64,000 nt of DNA from Granulicella mallensis MP5ACTX8 (GCF_000178955.2 NC_016631.1:620001-684000); one strand, 5' to 3'; shown: positions 33,565-42,913, counted from the first letter of the stretch. Program-made: numbers and translations. The notes: generated by a model from the sequence alone, not told the origin.

Positions 33565-33642
33565 AGCAGGAAACAGGAAGTAGGAAACAGGAAACAGCGA
33601 AGCACAACGCTTCAACCTGTTCCCTAATTCCTGTCTCTGCTC
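33564..33642. repeat. GAAACAG-type inverted repeat between convergent genes
   Basis: Left arm 33564-33591 and right arm 33616-33642 pair with a few mismatches (aggaaacaggaag against ttcctgtctctg and related runs). The element spans exactly the gap between two convergent stop codons, so it may serve as a bidirectional terminator. Confidence 0.65.
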
Positions 33643-34436
33643 TAGTGACCTTGCCAGACTGCGGCCCGCTTGGCCAGAAACGCTGTCAGGCCTTCCTGTT
33701 TGTCGGCGGTGCCACATAGCCGTCCGAAGATATCCGCCTCAGCACGCAGGCCTTCGGACAGTGGCAGTCCTTCGCCGCGTTCGACCGCTTCCAGCACGCC
33801 GGAGATGGCCAGCGGCGCCATCACGGCAATCGTCTCGGCGAGTTGCCGTGCGCGCGTCATCAGTTCCGCCGCGGGCACGACTTCTTCCACCAGACCGATC
33901 CGCAGGGCTTCATGGGCATCGACGATGCTTGCAGTCAGCATCATGCGCAGGGCCGCGCCGTGACCGATCAGACGCGTCAGCCGCTGCGTTCCTCCATAAC
34001 CTGGGATGAGCCCCAGCTTGACCTCCGGCAGTCCGAGCCGCGCCTTGTCGCTGGCAATGCGCAGCGTACAGGCCAGGGCCAGTTCGCAGCCGCCGCCCAG
34101 CGCGACGCCGTTCACGCAGGCGATCACCGGCTTGCCGCAGCGCTCGATCTGCGCGAAGACCTGCTGCCCACGATCGGAGATCTGTCTGCCGGAGAGCGCA
34201 TCGGTCTCAAGCAGGCCGCGAATATCCGCACCGGCAGCGAAGGCTCGGTCGCCTGAGCCGGTCAGCAGGATGACGCGCACGGCCTCATCACTCGCCAGCG
34301 TGCTGAAGGTGTGCACGAGTTCATCGAACATCGTGGCGTCGAGTGCGTGCAGTACCTCGGGGCGATCGAGAGTGACGGTCGCAATCGCGCCTTCACGTTC
34401 GTGCCGCAATGTCTTGTGACGAATTGGTTCGGACAT
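33642..34436 (-). CDS. Enoyl-CoA hydratase/isomerase family protein
   Basis: 264 residues. I choose ATG 34436 (MSEPIRHKT), preceded by GAGGGGTGA; the frame is open to 34463. Crotonase marks: AFAAGADIRGL (CoA loop with the ADI motif), NGVALGGGCELALACTLRIAS (oxyanion hole and first catalytic Glu) and LGLPEVKLGLIPGYGGTQRLTRLIG (second catalytic Glu). Both glutamates of true hydratases are kept, so a beta-oxidation hydratase role is plausible. No other fatty-acid genes are adjacent. It is divergent from the riboflavin gene, with 67 bp between. Confidence 0.85.
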   Translation of the reverse strand: MSEPIRHKTLRHEREGAIATVTLDRPEVLHALDATMFDELVHTFSTLASDEAVRVILLTGSGDRAFAAGADIRGLLETDALSGRQISDRGQQVFAQIERCGKPVIACVNGVALGGGCELALACTLRIASDKARLGLPEVKLGLIPGYGGTQRLTRLIGHGAALRMMLTASIVDAHEALRIGLVEEVVPAAELMTRARQLAETIAVMAPLAISGVLEAVERGEGLPLSEGLRAEADIFGRLCGTADKQEGLTAFLAKRAAVWQGH

Positions 34437-34503
34437 AAAATCACCCCTCGATGTTCTGTGCAATCACAGCCTGTAGTCCCAAGCTGACGATACAATCGAA
34501 CCT

Positions 34504-35370
34504 ATGATTAAGGGAATTACATCGGTTGCGGCTATCGCTTCGGACGAAGGATTCGACAGGCTCAACAGCCTGTTTCGCGCATTGGGTTTTGAAGAAGGCA
34601 AGGGTTGGAACGACAGCTCCGGACGCGGTGCGGCGTTTCTCGCTCCGGTAGGCAATCTGGAGCTTGTTACCGGCCGTGCACCCGCCGTTCCGGGGCTGCT
34701 GGTCGAGGTCACACAGTTGGATGCTGTGTATGCTGCCGTGCAGGGCTGGCTTGCCGTACAGAGCGCGGAGAACGTCAGCGCCGCGAAACTCACCGAGGTT
34801 GCGCCGACGCATTGGAACTCGCGCATCTTCACGGTCGATCTTGCGCCCGGGTTACAGCTTGGTTTCTGGGAGTCGGAGAATCCGCTCCACAACCGTCCGA
34901 TCGCCGTGGAAGGCGATCTTTCGGCGGCAGGCAAGAAGTTCGCGATCGTCGTCGCCCGCTGGAACGCGGTGATCACCGATCGCCTGTTGCAGGGCTCGCT
35001 CGATGCGCTGCATCGCAGTGGTTGTGCGAAGGACGACGTCGAGATTGTGCGCGTCCCCGGCGCGTGGGAGATTCCCTCCGCCGCACGCACGCTGGCTGAG
35101 TCGAAACGCTTTGCCGGAGTGATCACCCTGGGTGTTCTGCTGCGTGGTGAGACGGCGCACTATGAGGCCATCTACACCGAGGTCGCGCGCGGGATTGGGC
35201 AGTCGCAGCAGGAGACCGGCATTCCTCATGGCTTTGGTGTTCTTACCTGCGAGACGCTCGAACAGGCGCTTGACCGCGCCGGACTGAAGGCCGGGAACAA
35301 GGGCTTCGAGGCGGCGATTGCGGTCATCGAGATGGCGTCGATTCAGGGCAAGCTGGCAGGGAAGAACTAA
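34504..35370 (+). CDS. ribH: Lumazine synthase with an extra N-terminal VOC/glyoxalase-like domain
   Basis: 288 residues, about 130 longer than normal lumazine synthases. Residues about 133-288 are RibH: KKFAIVVARWN (substrate-stacking Trp153), IVRVPGAWEIPSAA, TLGVLLRGETAHYEAI (catalytic His219), FGVLTCETLEQALDRAG and KAGNKGFEAA. It condenses 5-amino-6-ribitylaminouracil with dihydroxybutanone phosphate in riboflavin synthesis. Residues 1-130 look like a VOC (glyoxalase/bleomycin) fold: LNSLFRALGFEEG, AAFLAPVGNLELVTGR, GLLVEVTQLDAVYAAV, and the end LQLGFWESENP. The fusion is in one frame with no sign of error. The TAA overlaps nusB ATG by one base, the classic ribH-nusB pairing. What the front domain does is unknown. 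Confidence 0.85.
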   Translation: MIKGITSVAAIASDEGFDRLNSLFRALGFEEGKGWNDSSGRGAAFLAPVGNLELVTGRAPAVPGLLVEVTQLDAVYAAVQGWLAVQSAENVSAAKLTEVAPTHWNSRIFTVDLAPGLQLGFWESENPLHNRPIAVEGDLSAAGKKFAIVVARWNAVITDRLLQGSLDALHRSGCAKDDVEIVRVPGAWEIPSAARTLAESKRFAGVITLGVLLRGETAHYEAIYTEVARGIGQSQQETGIPHGFGVLTCETLEQALDRAGLKAGNKGFEAAIAVIEMASIQGKLAGKN

Positions 35371-35795
35371 TGGGCACTCGTCGCAAGTCCCGTGAGTTAG
35401 CCATGCAGATGCTCTTCCAGGGTGACCTCGGCAAGCAGAAGCCGGAAGAGGTCGAGGAGTTGTTCTGGGCGTCGCGCGAAGATGTCGATGATGAGACGCG
35501 TGGCTTTGCCGACGATCTCCATCGCCTCGCTACGCAACGCGAGGACGAGGTCGATGCGCTGATCCAGAAGCATGCGCAGAACTGGCGGCTGGAGCGTATG
35601 CCGGTCGTCGACCGTAACCTGCTGCGCACAGCTGTCGCGGAGATGGTGGGATATCCCAAGACACCCGCTGCGGTCATCATCAATGAGACGCTGGAGATCG
35701 CCCGCCGCTATGCCGCACCGGAGAGCATTCACTTTCTGAATGGTGTTCTGGATGCGATCGGACGCGAGTTACTGGAAGTCCGGTTGAAGCTATAA
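35370..35795 (+). CDS. nusB: Transcription antitermination factor NusB
   Basis: 141 residues, ATG at 35370 in TAATG overlap with ribH. MGTRRKSRELAMQMLFQGDL is the standard NusB opening, with an Arg-rich RNA-binding start. VVDRNLLRTAVAEMVGYPKTPAAVIINETLEIARRYAAPESIHFLNGVLDAI is the conserved second half. NusB binds boxA RNA with S10 to prevent early stops in rRNA transcription. Ends before a 20-bp terminator. The ribH-nusB order is widespread. Confidence 0.93.
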   Translation: MGTRRKSRELAMQMLFQGDLGKQKPEEVEELFWASREDVDDETRGFADDLHRLATQREDEVDALIQKHAQNWRLERMPVVDRNLLRTAVAEMVGYPKTPAAVIINETLEIARRYAAPESIHFLNGVLDAIGRELLEVRLKL

Positions 35796-35853
35796 AAAGC
35801 AGCAAAACAGAGCCTGAAAACAGCGTACAGGGAATCAGGAAACAACAAGCACC

Positions 35854-35896
35854 GCAATAAGAAAGGCCCTCCGATTCGGAGGGCCTTTCTTATTGC
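35854..35896. terminator. Strong bidirectional terminator between nusB and the Ig/propeller lipoprotein
   Basis: 35854-35873 (gcaataagaaaggccctccg) pairs perfectly with 35877-35896, loop att. The stem itself supplies A-rich and T-rich flanks (ctttctta), and an outer caagcac/gtgcttg extends it. Confidence 0.8.
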
Positions 35897-35907
35897 AGTG
35901 CTTGTGC

Positions 35908-38355
35908 TTACAGCGTGGTGGACTTCTTCGGACGCTGTACCAGCAGGTTGGGTGTGCCGACCGTGACATTGGCCGGGCAGGGAGGACTGGCGACGATATA
36001 GGTGCTACCGGTTGCGCAGGGGAGGTTCGGAACAATCGGCGTGCCTGAATCGGCTGCCGTTGGCGTTGCACCACTTGAGTTGACTGCGATGGTGTGAACC
36101 AGATTGTCCCCAGATGTCCCGACATAGAAGTTCAGGTTGTCGGTGCTGAAGACACCTGCCACAGGAGCCAGACTCGCTCCGCCTGTCAGGGTGACGGGAG
36201 TGATCGTGCCCTTGCCGCCTGAGCTGGGGATGAGGTACATCGGCAGAATTCCGCTTGAACCCATGTAGGTAACGAACGATACCGTCGAGCTGCTCGCAGG
36301 GACTACACCGGTAATGCTGGTGGCTGTAACACCCGTAAGCGGATAGGTCATCGCCGAACTGGTGAAGTAATTCGGTGGGACGACCGTGGGGCACGCCTGG
36401 AGGGTTGTAATCCCATTTTGTGAAGTGGTAGGCGTCGTAACGCTGATGTCCGAGAGAACCAATCCCGAAGCCTGCGCTCCGAGGATATGCTTGCCATCTG
36501 CCGTTGCAGCCAGGCGATCGGTCAGGGCGGTTGCATTGGTATCGGCTATCGGATACAGAGTATTGGTGGCGATAGGAGGAGTCCCGAGGCCAAAGGTGGT
36601 GCTGGAGCAATAGCTGCGGCCCTCGGTGCTCTTATCCCCGGCAAAGTAGGCTCCAATAGCCGGGACCATCACCGCTACGTCGTTGTAGGGCTGATCCGGC
36701 GTAATTGCCGTCCAGCCGTTGAAGATCGAGTGCACCAGCAACTGCGTGGGGCCCAGTGTATTAGGGACAGAGGACTGAGCGGTTCCGGTGATGTAAACAG
36801 TCTGGCTGTCAGGAGACCATTCCGCGTGGGTTCCAACACCGTTATAGGTCGCTGTGATGGTGCCCGTGCTGGAGATTAGTGAAACTGTCTGCCGCGTAGG
36901 GTCTGTTACCGCCAGTGTTGAACCATCGGGTGAAACGGCAAGTACTGAGCCGACGACGTTGGTATTAACCGAAGACACTGAATTGCTCGCCGTAGCGAAT
37001 GTCATGAGTGCCTGGGTGCTGCCCATATAGATGGTTGTGCCGTCCTGGGTGATCACCATCGAGTTCGGGACGTACGGCAACTTGATCAGGGGAGGCTGCT
37101 GGTTGGTAGTGAAATCCAACGGGTAGAGATACTGCGACTGCATACTGGCGACATACAGCACCGTAGAACTGTTGGCGACGGTGTTGACGGTAATGCCGTT
37201 AGAAGTAATTGGCTTGCCATTGCCGTTCAGTCCAATCTGGCTGAAGGGAGAGGGGTTGCAGGTGCCCGGTTGGCAGACAGCGGTAATGGTCGCCGACCCC
37301 GGGAATATCGGGGTAACTGTGGCTGCGCCCGGAAGTGTCTCCGGGGTGGTCGAGGTGTACTCCAGCTGAAGTCCCGTGATGGGCAGCCCGTGTGTATCCA
37401 GCACCTGGGTTGTGAACGGTTGGGTGTTGTTCAGGGCGACGCTGATGGGCCCCTGGGGATTGGGCTGTCCCTGAGCGGTGAGGACGATCGACGCCGGCGG
37501 ACAGGTAGAGAAGTACCCTGCGGTGTCGGCCGAACCTGAACTCGAGACGGTAGCTGTGATGGTGGCCGAACCAGGCTGTTGCGCTGTGGCTACGCCACTC
37601 TCGTCAATGGTGACGACGTTATTCGTTCCCTGCGCGGCAAAGCTCAGGTTGCCTACGTCACAGGTGATGTTGTCGGCTGGGTTGGTCGTTCCATTGGTGT
37701 AGACCTTTGCCACGAGCCTGGCAGTCTGGGTCTGCGAAAGGCAACCGGTTCCGTCGTAGATGGTGTTCGTAGAAGGAGCGGTGGTGGCCGTCGGGCAGCA
37801 CTCGCTGGAGGGATCCGTTACGGTTGGATCTGGCCCGTTTGGGCACGTCCCGCCTCCAATGGTGACGCTGGTTACCGTCGGATGCACGTAGACGGGAATC
37901 GCGTTGCTGGTAGCACCGTTGGCCGTGGCCGTAACGAAGTACAGGTGATTCGACGAAGGTACCTTCGGGGCAGTGCAGGTGGTGAAATCCTGAATACCTG
38001 AGCCCGAATTGCGGTTCCAGGAGCCGGCGCATACCGAACCGGTTCCGGGATTGATGTCAGCATTGGTCAACGACGTATCCGAGGTGGCATAGACAAACGA
38101 CTTGACAGAAACAGCATTGCCTTTGCAGTCGATGGCGTTCGCATTGAGTGCCTGACCGATCTGGCCATAGCTGAGCGACTCGTCGGTTGTCGCCAACGTT
38201 GCCGATAACGTAATACTCGCGACCTGTCCAACGACCGGGCCGGAGTCCAGGCCGTTGCAGAATTGCGCAGGCGTACTCTTGCTGCAACCGGCCACAGACA
38301 GGCCGAAAGGCACAGTAAAGAAAATAAGAACCAACAGACTGACTAACCGCCGCAC
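35908..38355 (-). CDS. Large secreted lipoprotein with Ig-like (Big_2) and beta-propeller repeats
   Basis: 815 residues. GTG start at 38355 with GGAGG upstream; MRRLVSLLVLIFFTVPFGLSVAGC is a lipoprotein signal (lipobox SVAGC). Residues about 40-390 hold bacterial Ig-like repeats (VASITLSATLATTDESLSYGQ, GVATAQQPGSATITATV, LPGAATVTPIFPGSATITAV) rich in Thr/Ser/Cys. Residues about 420-760 are propeller-like (TVLYVASMQSQYLYPLDF, SVLAVSPDGSTLAVTDPTRQTVSLIS, HAEWSPDSQTVYITG). Probably a cell-surface adhesin or polymer-binding protein. Cys count is high, suggesting disulfides. No enzyme motif. Transcribed alone. Confidence 0.72.
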   Translation of the reverse strand: MRRLVSLLVLIFFTVPFGLSVAGCSKSTPAQFCNGLDSGPVVGQVASITLSATLATTDESLSYGQIGQALNANAIDCKGNAVSVKSFVYATSDTSLTNADINPGTGSVCAGSWNRNSGSGIQDFTTCTAPKVPSSNHLYFVTATANGATSNAIPVYVHPTVTSVTIGGGTCPNGPDPTVTDPSSECCPTATTAPSTNTIYDGTGCLSQTQTARLVAKVYTNGTTNPADNITCDVGNLSFAAQGTNNVVTIDESGVATAQQPGSATITATVSSSGSADTAGYFSTCPPASIVLTAQGQPNPQGPISVALNNTQPFTTQVLDTHGLPITGLQLEYTSTTPETLPGAATVTPIFPGSATITAVCQPGTCNPSPFSQIGLNGNGKPITSNGITVNTVANSSTVLYVASMQSQYLYPLDFTTNQQPPLIKLPYVPNSMVITQDGTTIYMGSTQALMTFATASNSVSSVNTNVVGSVLAVSPDGSTLAVTDPTRQTVSLISSTGTITATYNGVGTHAEWSPDSQTVYITGTAQSSVPNTLGPTQLLVHSIFNGWTAITPDQPYNDVAVMVPAIGAYFAGDKSTEGRSYCSSTTFGLGTPPIATNTLYPIADTNATALTDRLAATADGKHILGAQASGLVLSDISVTTPTTSQNGITTLQACPTVVPPNYFTSSAMTYPLTGVTATSITGVVPASSSTVSFVTYMGSSGILPMYLIPSSGGKGTITPVTLTGGASLAPVAGVFSTDNLNFYVGTSGDNLVHTIAVNSSGATPTAADSGTPIVPNLPCATGSTYIVASPPCPANVTVGTPNLLVQRPKKSTTL

Positions 38356-38566
38356 TCAGACCTCCCCGTCCAACCGGAACTCAAGCTGAACGGTCTAACC
38401 GCCAACCGCTGAAACTCCGAGTGTCCAGTTTAGGGGTTGGACGGGCCACGAGCAAATGGGAAAGGTAGAAATAGCAAACAGCCAATAGGAAACAGCGAAA
38501 ATTGGGGTTCTCTGGCGGTCGCAGATACTCCCCAACTCTCGCTGTTGCCTGGTTGCTACTCCTCGT

Positions 38567-40567
38567 TTACTGCTTTTCCGGCATGTTCTCCGCGAACCAC
38601 TTCACTTCGCGCTCCTTGCGGTCGCGAATGTGATCGGGGTTCCGGAAGCCGTGGCCCTCATTCGGATAGATCACGAGCTGTGTTTTGACACCCAGATCGC
38701 GCAGCGCGTGCCAGAACTCGAAGCTCTGCGGCGCGGGGCACTCGCCATCGCGATCGCCCACGATGACGAGCGTCGGTGTCTTCACATTCTTGATGTAGGT
38801 GATCGCCGAGCTCTTCGCGTAAACCGCCGGATCGTCATAGACGCTGGCGCCGAAGAACGGAATCATCCACTGGTCAATAGAGTTTTCGCCGTAGTAACTC
38901 AGCCAGTCGCTCAGCCCTGCGCCCGCAATGGCAGCGCGGAAGCGATGGGTCTGCGTGACGGCGAACATGGTCATGAAGCCTCCGTAGCTCCAGCCTGTCA
39001 GTCCCTCGCGGTTCTTGTCGACGGAGACCTTCGCCTCGACAGCATCCATGCCTTTGAGGATGTCGCGGAGGTCGCCATAGCCGAAGTCCTTGCGGTTGGC
39101 CTGCACGAAGGCTTCGCCCTGGCCAAAGCTGCCGCGCGGATTCGGCTGGAATTCAAAATAGCCTTCCTCAGCCCATGATGAGCCGCCCCAGCGCGAGCCG
39201 GTCGAGGCCGAGGGGCCGCCGTGCACGGTCACGATCATCGGATATTTTTTGGCTGGGTTGTAGTTCTTCGGATAGGTCAACCAGCCCTGCACGTGGAGGC
39301 CTTCGTTCTCCCACTCGATGGACTCGGTACGTGCGAGCGGCCTTGCGCCGTCGTTCAGGTGCGTCATCTGGCGAAGAGCGTCGCCGGTGCCGGCCCACAG
39401 CTCTGGCGCCATGTCGTGCCCACTCTTCACAAAGGCCAGAACGCCATTGCTGGAGAAGCCGACGGCGTCCTTGATCTGCCCGCCGCTGACCGTCGCTTCA
39501 CCCAGGTCGATGACGCTGTCCGGAATCATCGACCGTGTGGCGACGTTGTAGTCCGATAGCACGGTGTGGCCGCGGCGGTCTTCGACGAAGCCGATGCTCT
39601 TGTCGTTAATCCAGGCTTCGAAACCGGGGGTGCCGTCGATGTTGGGGGTGATGTCGGTGGGGTCGCCGCCCTTCACGTCAACGACCCAGACATCGCCGCC
39701 GGTGGAGCCCTGATCGCTCATCAGGCCACCGATAAGGGCGATACGCTTGCCGTCCGGCGACCAGCGGGGAACGGCGATCTGGAGGCCATGCAGAGGACCG
39801 GTGACGGTGTTCGGATCCAGGACAACGACCGGTTCCTGATGCGGCTGTTCGCCGCGTGGAAGAACGGTCTGGGCATAGAGCTTTGCGACCCACCAGTTGT
39901 TCTCTCCCGGAGGATTCGCGGCGATGAAGGCCACTTGCCGGGAGTCAGGCGACCAGGCAAATTCGTAGACGTGCAGGCTGGGGGCTGTCTCCCAGTTCTC
40001 CTGCCCATCGGTGGTACTGACGGCGTAAACCTGCTGAATCTCTACGCCATCTTCGCCGATGACGCCGTCCCACGGCTTCATCGCGTCGAGCGCGCCGGCC
40101 GAGCGTGTAGCGTTCTTCACGAACAGAAAGGCGATCTGCTTGCCATCCGGCGACCAGGCAGGCTGTTCGATGTTTCCTGTCACATGCGTGAGCTGCTTGA
40201 TCTCGCCTGTTGCTTTGGACCACAGAAAGATCTGTTCCTGGTCCGTCTTGGCATCCTTGCCGGTGCAGGATGAAGTAAAGGCCAACGTCTGGCTATCGGG
40301 CGACCAGACGGGGGACCCGCTGGCGCAGTCGCTGGTACCGTGTGGTGTGACCAGCTTGGCGTCGCCAAAGTGCGCCAGTTCTGCAACGTGGATCGTCGAG
40401 TCCTCACGGTCGCGTAGCGTCCACGCCAGGGTCGAACCATTGGGAGAGATTGCTACGGCTCCCGGAGCATTGACGCGTGCTGTCGCCTGCGTCAGGCCTG
40501 GAACTGTGGGGAGGAGAAAACAGGCTGCGAGGAGAGGCAGGCGGGTACAGCGCGACAATAAGTTCAT
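38567..40567 (-). CDS. Secreted S9-family prolyl oligopeptidase-type peptidase
   Basis: 666 residues with signal LPLLAACFLLPTVPGLTQA. Residues about 35-400 form a seven-bladed propeller with repeated SPDGKRIA / WSPDSRQVAFIA units (TolB-like). The C-terminal alpha/beta-hydrolase domain has YPMIVTVHGGPSASTGSRWGG, the nucleophile elbow GWSYGGFM (Ser527), acid loop GDRDGECPAP (Asp607) and EGHGF (His639), a complete catalytic triad. This matches S9C acylaminoacyl-peptidase/dipeptidyl peptidases that cut short peptides in the periplasm. Monocistronic, between a GAAACAG-type repeat and a GNAT gene. Confidence 0.85.
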   Translation of the reverse strand: MNLLSRCTRLPLLAACFLLPTVPGLTQATARVNAPGAVAISPNGSTLAWTLRDREDSTIHVAELAHFGDAKLVTPHGTSDCASGSPVWSPDSQTLAFTSSCTGKDAKTDQEQIFLWSKATGEIKQLTHVTGNIEQPAWSPDGKQIAFLFVKNATRSAGALDAMKPWDGVIGEDGVEIQQVYAVSTTDGQENWETAPSLHVYEFAWSPDSRQVAFIAANPPGENNWWVAKLYAQTVLPRGEQPHQEPVVVLDPNTVTGPLHGLQIAVPRWSPDGKRIALIGGLMSDQGSTGGDVWVVDVKGGDPTDITPNIDGTPGFEAWINDKSIGFVEDRRGHTVLSDYNVATRSMIPDSVIDLGEATVSGGQIKDAVGFSSNGVLAFVKSGHDMAPELWAGTGDALRQMTHLNDGARPLARTESIEWENEGLHVQGWLTYPKNYNPAKKYPMIVTVHGGPSASTGSRWGGSSWAEEGYFEFQPNPRGSFGQGEAFVQANRKDFGYGDLRDILKGMDAVEAKVSVDKNREGLTGWSYGGFMTMFAVTQTHRFRAAIAGAGLSDWLSYYGENSIDQWMIPFFGASVYDDPAVYAKSSAITYIKNVKTPTLVIVGDRDGECPAPQSFEFWHALRDLGVKTQLVIYPNEGHGFRNPDHIRDRKEREVKWFAENMPEKQ

Positions 40568-40596
40568 GCACGAAAGCGTATCACCGAGGGAGTGTA

Positions 40597-41316
40597 TTAA
40601 TCAGAATCGATTCTCGATACCCGATGAAGCTGAATCTCACGCAGGACGGAGAACCCCATGCGCCGATAGAGCTCAATGGCGGTCCGGTTCGTCGAGACCA
40701 CGTGCAGGCACGAGGTGCGACCGGCGTCGCGATGGTCCTGCAGCAACTGCGTCATGATTCGCGGCGCATAGCCTTTGCCGCGGTGTTCCGGATGGGTGCA
40801 GACGCCGCTGATCTCACGCCAGGGATTCATGATCATCCGCTCGCCTCCCATGGCGATCAGCTTTCCGTTCTCCCATACGCCGTAGTAACTGCCCATCAAG
40901 CAGGTACGGCTGCGAAAGAAGCCAGGAAAGGCAATCGAGGTGAGGTCCACCATGGCGGCTGCATCGGCACAGGTGAGTGGGGCAATTTCGAGGGGCTTCG
41001 TTTCAGGGAGGGCTGATGCCAAGGGGAAGGCCATCTGCAGGCAGGCAAAGGTGCCCTCCGAAAGCAGGCCAGCCACCTCCGGCGGTTTTTCATTGACTAC
41101 ATGGGTGGTCTCGCCGGGCAGAAGCAGGGAATGCAGCTCGCGGAACGCTTCGGGGGTGTTTTCGGCCACCGCGGCGAAGGGAGCGACATCCTGCGGGTAC
41201 TTGCAGGCTCTTCCTGCGGTCAGAGCGAGCCCTTGATGGGTCGTCTGCAGCGCATTCCAGACCGGGTTGGCGAAGGGATCGATGCTCAAAATCAAGTAAA
41301 TTCCTGTTACCAGCAT
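40597..41316 (-). CDS. GNAT-family N-acetyltransferase (FR47-like)
   Basis: About 240 residues if started at ATG 41316; a TTG at 41295 with AGGA six bases before is an alternative, and a longer frame reaches 41403. The GNAT fold occupies the C-terminal half: MGGERMIMNPWREISGVCTHPEHRGKGYAPRIMTQLLQ is motif A with the acetyl-CoA loop (R/QxxGxG/A in HRGKGYA), and NRTAIELYRRMGFSVLREIQLHR is motif B. The N-terminal DPFANPVWNALQ and DVAPFAAV match FR47-type acetyltransferases. Substrate unknown. Separated by 29 bp from the peptidase start. Confidence 0.75.
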   Translation of the reverse strand: MLVTGIYLILSIDPFANPVWNALQTTHQGLALTAGRACKYPQDVAPFAAVAENTPEAFRELHSLLLPGETTHVVNEKPPEVAGLLSEGTFACLQMAFPLASALPETKPLEIAPLTCADAAAMVDLTSIAFPGFFRSRTCLMGSYYGVWENGKLIAMGGERMIMNPWREISGVCTHPEHRGKGYAPRIMTQLLQDHRDAGRTSCLHVVSTNRTAIELYRRMGFSVLREIQLHRVSRIDSD

Positions 41317-41845
41317 AGCGGAGGCCGCAATTTCCTTGACGCCCCACCACTCTCTTGCTACAGTAAAAAGGTTCCGCGAGTATCCGGAACGTACCGTCAG
41401 CAAGAGGTTCTAGCGGCAGGCAAGGCTTCAGCGCCTGCGCTACACTGGATACAAGAGATATACCGCAGGATTCCCACGGATAGCAGATGAGGGGAGTCGG
41501 TAAGTCTGCGGTTGGCGTTAGCCTATCGATCGCGCCTGCGACACCCTCCACCTTGGACGGGCTATGTGGGCCGGAACAGCGAAACGGAGCCGGACTCGGA
41601 GCGATGCTCTGAAACTCTCGGTCACCGTCGACTGTTATTTGCCTTTGAGTAGTTGCAGTACACGCAGTGAGTAGTACGGCCGCGTGCAGGATTCAGAACT
41701 TCGCCGAGGCGTGTCCGCACGTCTCGCCTTCCGTGCGTTCATGCGCCGGAAGTAGCGCGATAGGAGCTGCCCTGCATCGAGCCCATAGCAAATTGGGCAA
41801 TACCCGAAAGAATGTAGCCTCGGGTAGTTCCGAAGGAGTTTTACA
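41317..41845 (+). promoter_or_regulatory. Upstream/leader region of the ribosomal superoperon
   Basis: 529 bp without a credible gene, expected to hold the str promoter. Close to rpsL there are two small consecutive hairpins, gccca/tgggc (41781-41785 with 41794-41798) and tacccga/tcgggta (41801-41807 with 41820-41826); the ribosome binding site GAAGGAG follows directly. They could be a leader control element. No unambiguous -35/-10 pair was found by eye. Confidence 0.4.
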
Positions 41846-42229
41846 GTGCCTACGTTTCATCAGCTCGTAAAGCAGGGCCGCACGCCGACCCGCTACAAGA
41901 CCGCCTCGCCTGCGCTGCAGGGTTCGCCCCAGCGTCGTGGTGTTTGCACTCGCGTTTACACTCAGACCCCCAAGAAGCCGAACTCGGCGCTGCGTAAGGT
42001 TGCGCGTGTTCGCCTGACCAACGGTATTGAGGTCACCACCTATATCCCGGGCATCGGCCACAACCTGCAGGAGCACTCGATTGTGCTCATCCGCGGCGGC
42101 CGTGTGAAGGATCTGCCGGGTGTTCGTTATCACGTGGTTCGCGGAACGCTCGACTCGGTCGGCGTTGCCAACCGCAAGCAGAGCCGCTCGAAGTACGGCG
42201 CGAAGCGTCCGAAGGCTGCTGCCAAGTAA
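41846..42229 (+). CDS. rpsL: 30S ribosomal protein S12
   Basis: 127 residues, GTG start at 41846 after [50 protein letters not shown] and [28 protein letters not shown] are the conserved S12 blocks; the Lys of [11 protein letters not shown] corresponds to the streptomycin-sensitive wild type. It controls decoding at the A site. First gene of the operon, followed by a 116-bp spacer with a hairpin. Confidence 0.97.
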   Translation: MPTFHQLVKQGRTPTRYKTASPALQGSPQRRGVCTRVYTQTPKKPNSALRKVARVRLTNGIEVTTYIPGIGHNLQEHSIVLIRGGRVKDLPGVRYHVVRGTLDSVGVANRKQSRSKYGAKRPKAAAK

Positions 42230-42243
42230 AGATTTGTGACCGG

Positions 42244-42270
42244 CCCGCAGGGAAGCAGATTCCCTGCGGG
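42244..42270 (+). repeat. Intercistronic hairpin between rpsL and rpsG
   Basis: cccgcagggaa (42244-42254) pairs perfectly with ttccctgcggg (42260-42270); the flanking gggaatgacaaa looks like a mobile REP-type repeat. No T-run, so termination is not expected. Confidence 0.6.
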
Positions 42271-42345
42271 AATGACAAAAGAAAAGCAAGAACAGGCTCA
42301 GTTCGTGAGAAGTCACCGCGCTGAGGGAAGACGAGAAAGAAGAGA

Positions 42346-42816
42346 ATGCCTAGAAAAGGTTACATTGCCAAGCGTGAAGTCGCAGCCGATCCGATTTACG
42401 GCTCGACCCTGGTTACGAAGTTCGTCAACAGCATGATGTGGGGTGGCAAGAAGTCCACCGCGCAGGGAATTTTCTACGAGGCGATGACCAACCTCGAAGC
42501 GAAGGGTGGCGATGAGGCCCTCAAGCTCTTCAAGAAGGCTGTCGAGAACGTCAAGCCCATGCTGGAAGTGAAGTCTCGCCGTGTTGGCGGTGCGAACTAT
42601 CAGGTGCCGATCGAAGTCAATCCTGAGCGCCGTACCTCGCTGGCGATTCGCTGGCTCGTGACCTACGGTCGCGCCCGTGGCGAAAAGGGAATGGTTGAGA
42701 AGCTCACGGCTGAGCTGCTGGACGCGGCTAACGGCCGTGGCGCCGCGATGAAGAAGAAGGAAGACGTTCATCGTATGGCTGAAGCAAACAAGGCCTTCGC
42801 TCACTACCGCTGGTAG
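42346..42816 (+). CDS. rpsG: 30S ribosomal protein S7
   Basis: 156 residues, [31 protein letters not shown] opening and the conserved [27 protein letters not shown] and [24 protein letters not shown] end. S7 nucleates the 30S head and lines the E site. Standard length and place between rpsL and fusA. Confidence 0.97.
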   Translation: MPRKGYIAKREVAADPIYGSTLVTKFVNSMMWGGKKSTAQGIFYEAMTNLEAKGGDEALKLFKKAVENVKPMLEVKSRRVGGANYQVPIEVNPERRTSLAIRWLVTYGRARGEKGMVEKLTAELLDAANGRGAAMKKKEDVHRMAEANKAFAHYRW

Positions 42817-42913
42817 TTGCGGATTGGAAATAGGGGACAGGAGACAGCAAGACTCCTGCGCCGAATGAAGTTTGGCTGACCGCGAGCGCAAGTTCGCAGA
42901 AAAGATACGAATC

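Noticed and set aside
41404-41845. tRNA or small RNA gene upstream of rpsL
   Set aside because: No cloverleaf or known RNA motif was found on reading; only two short hairpins next to rpsL.
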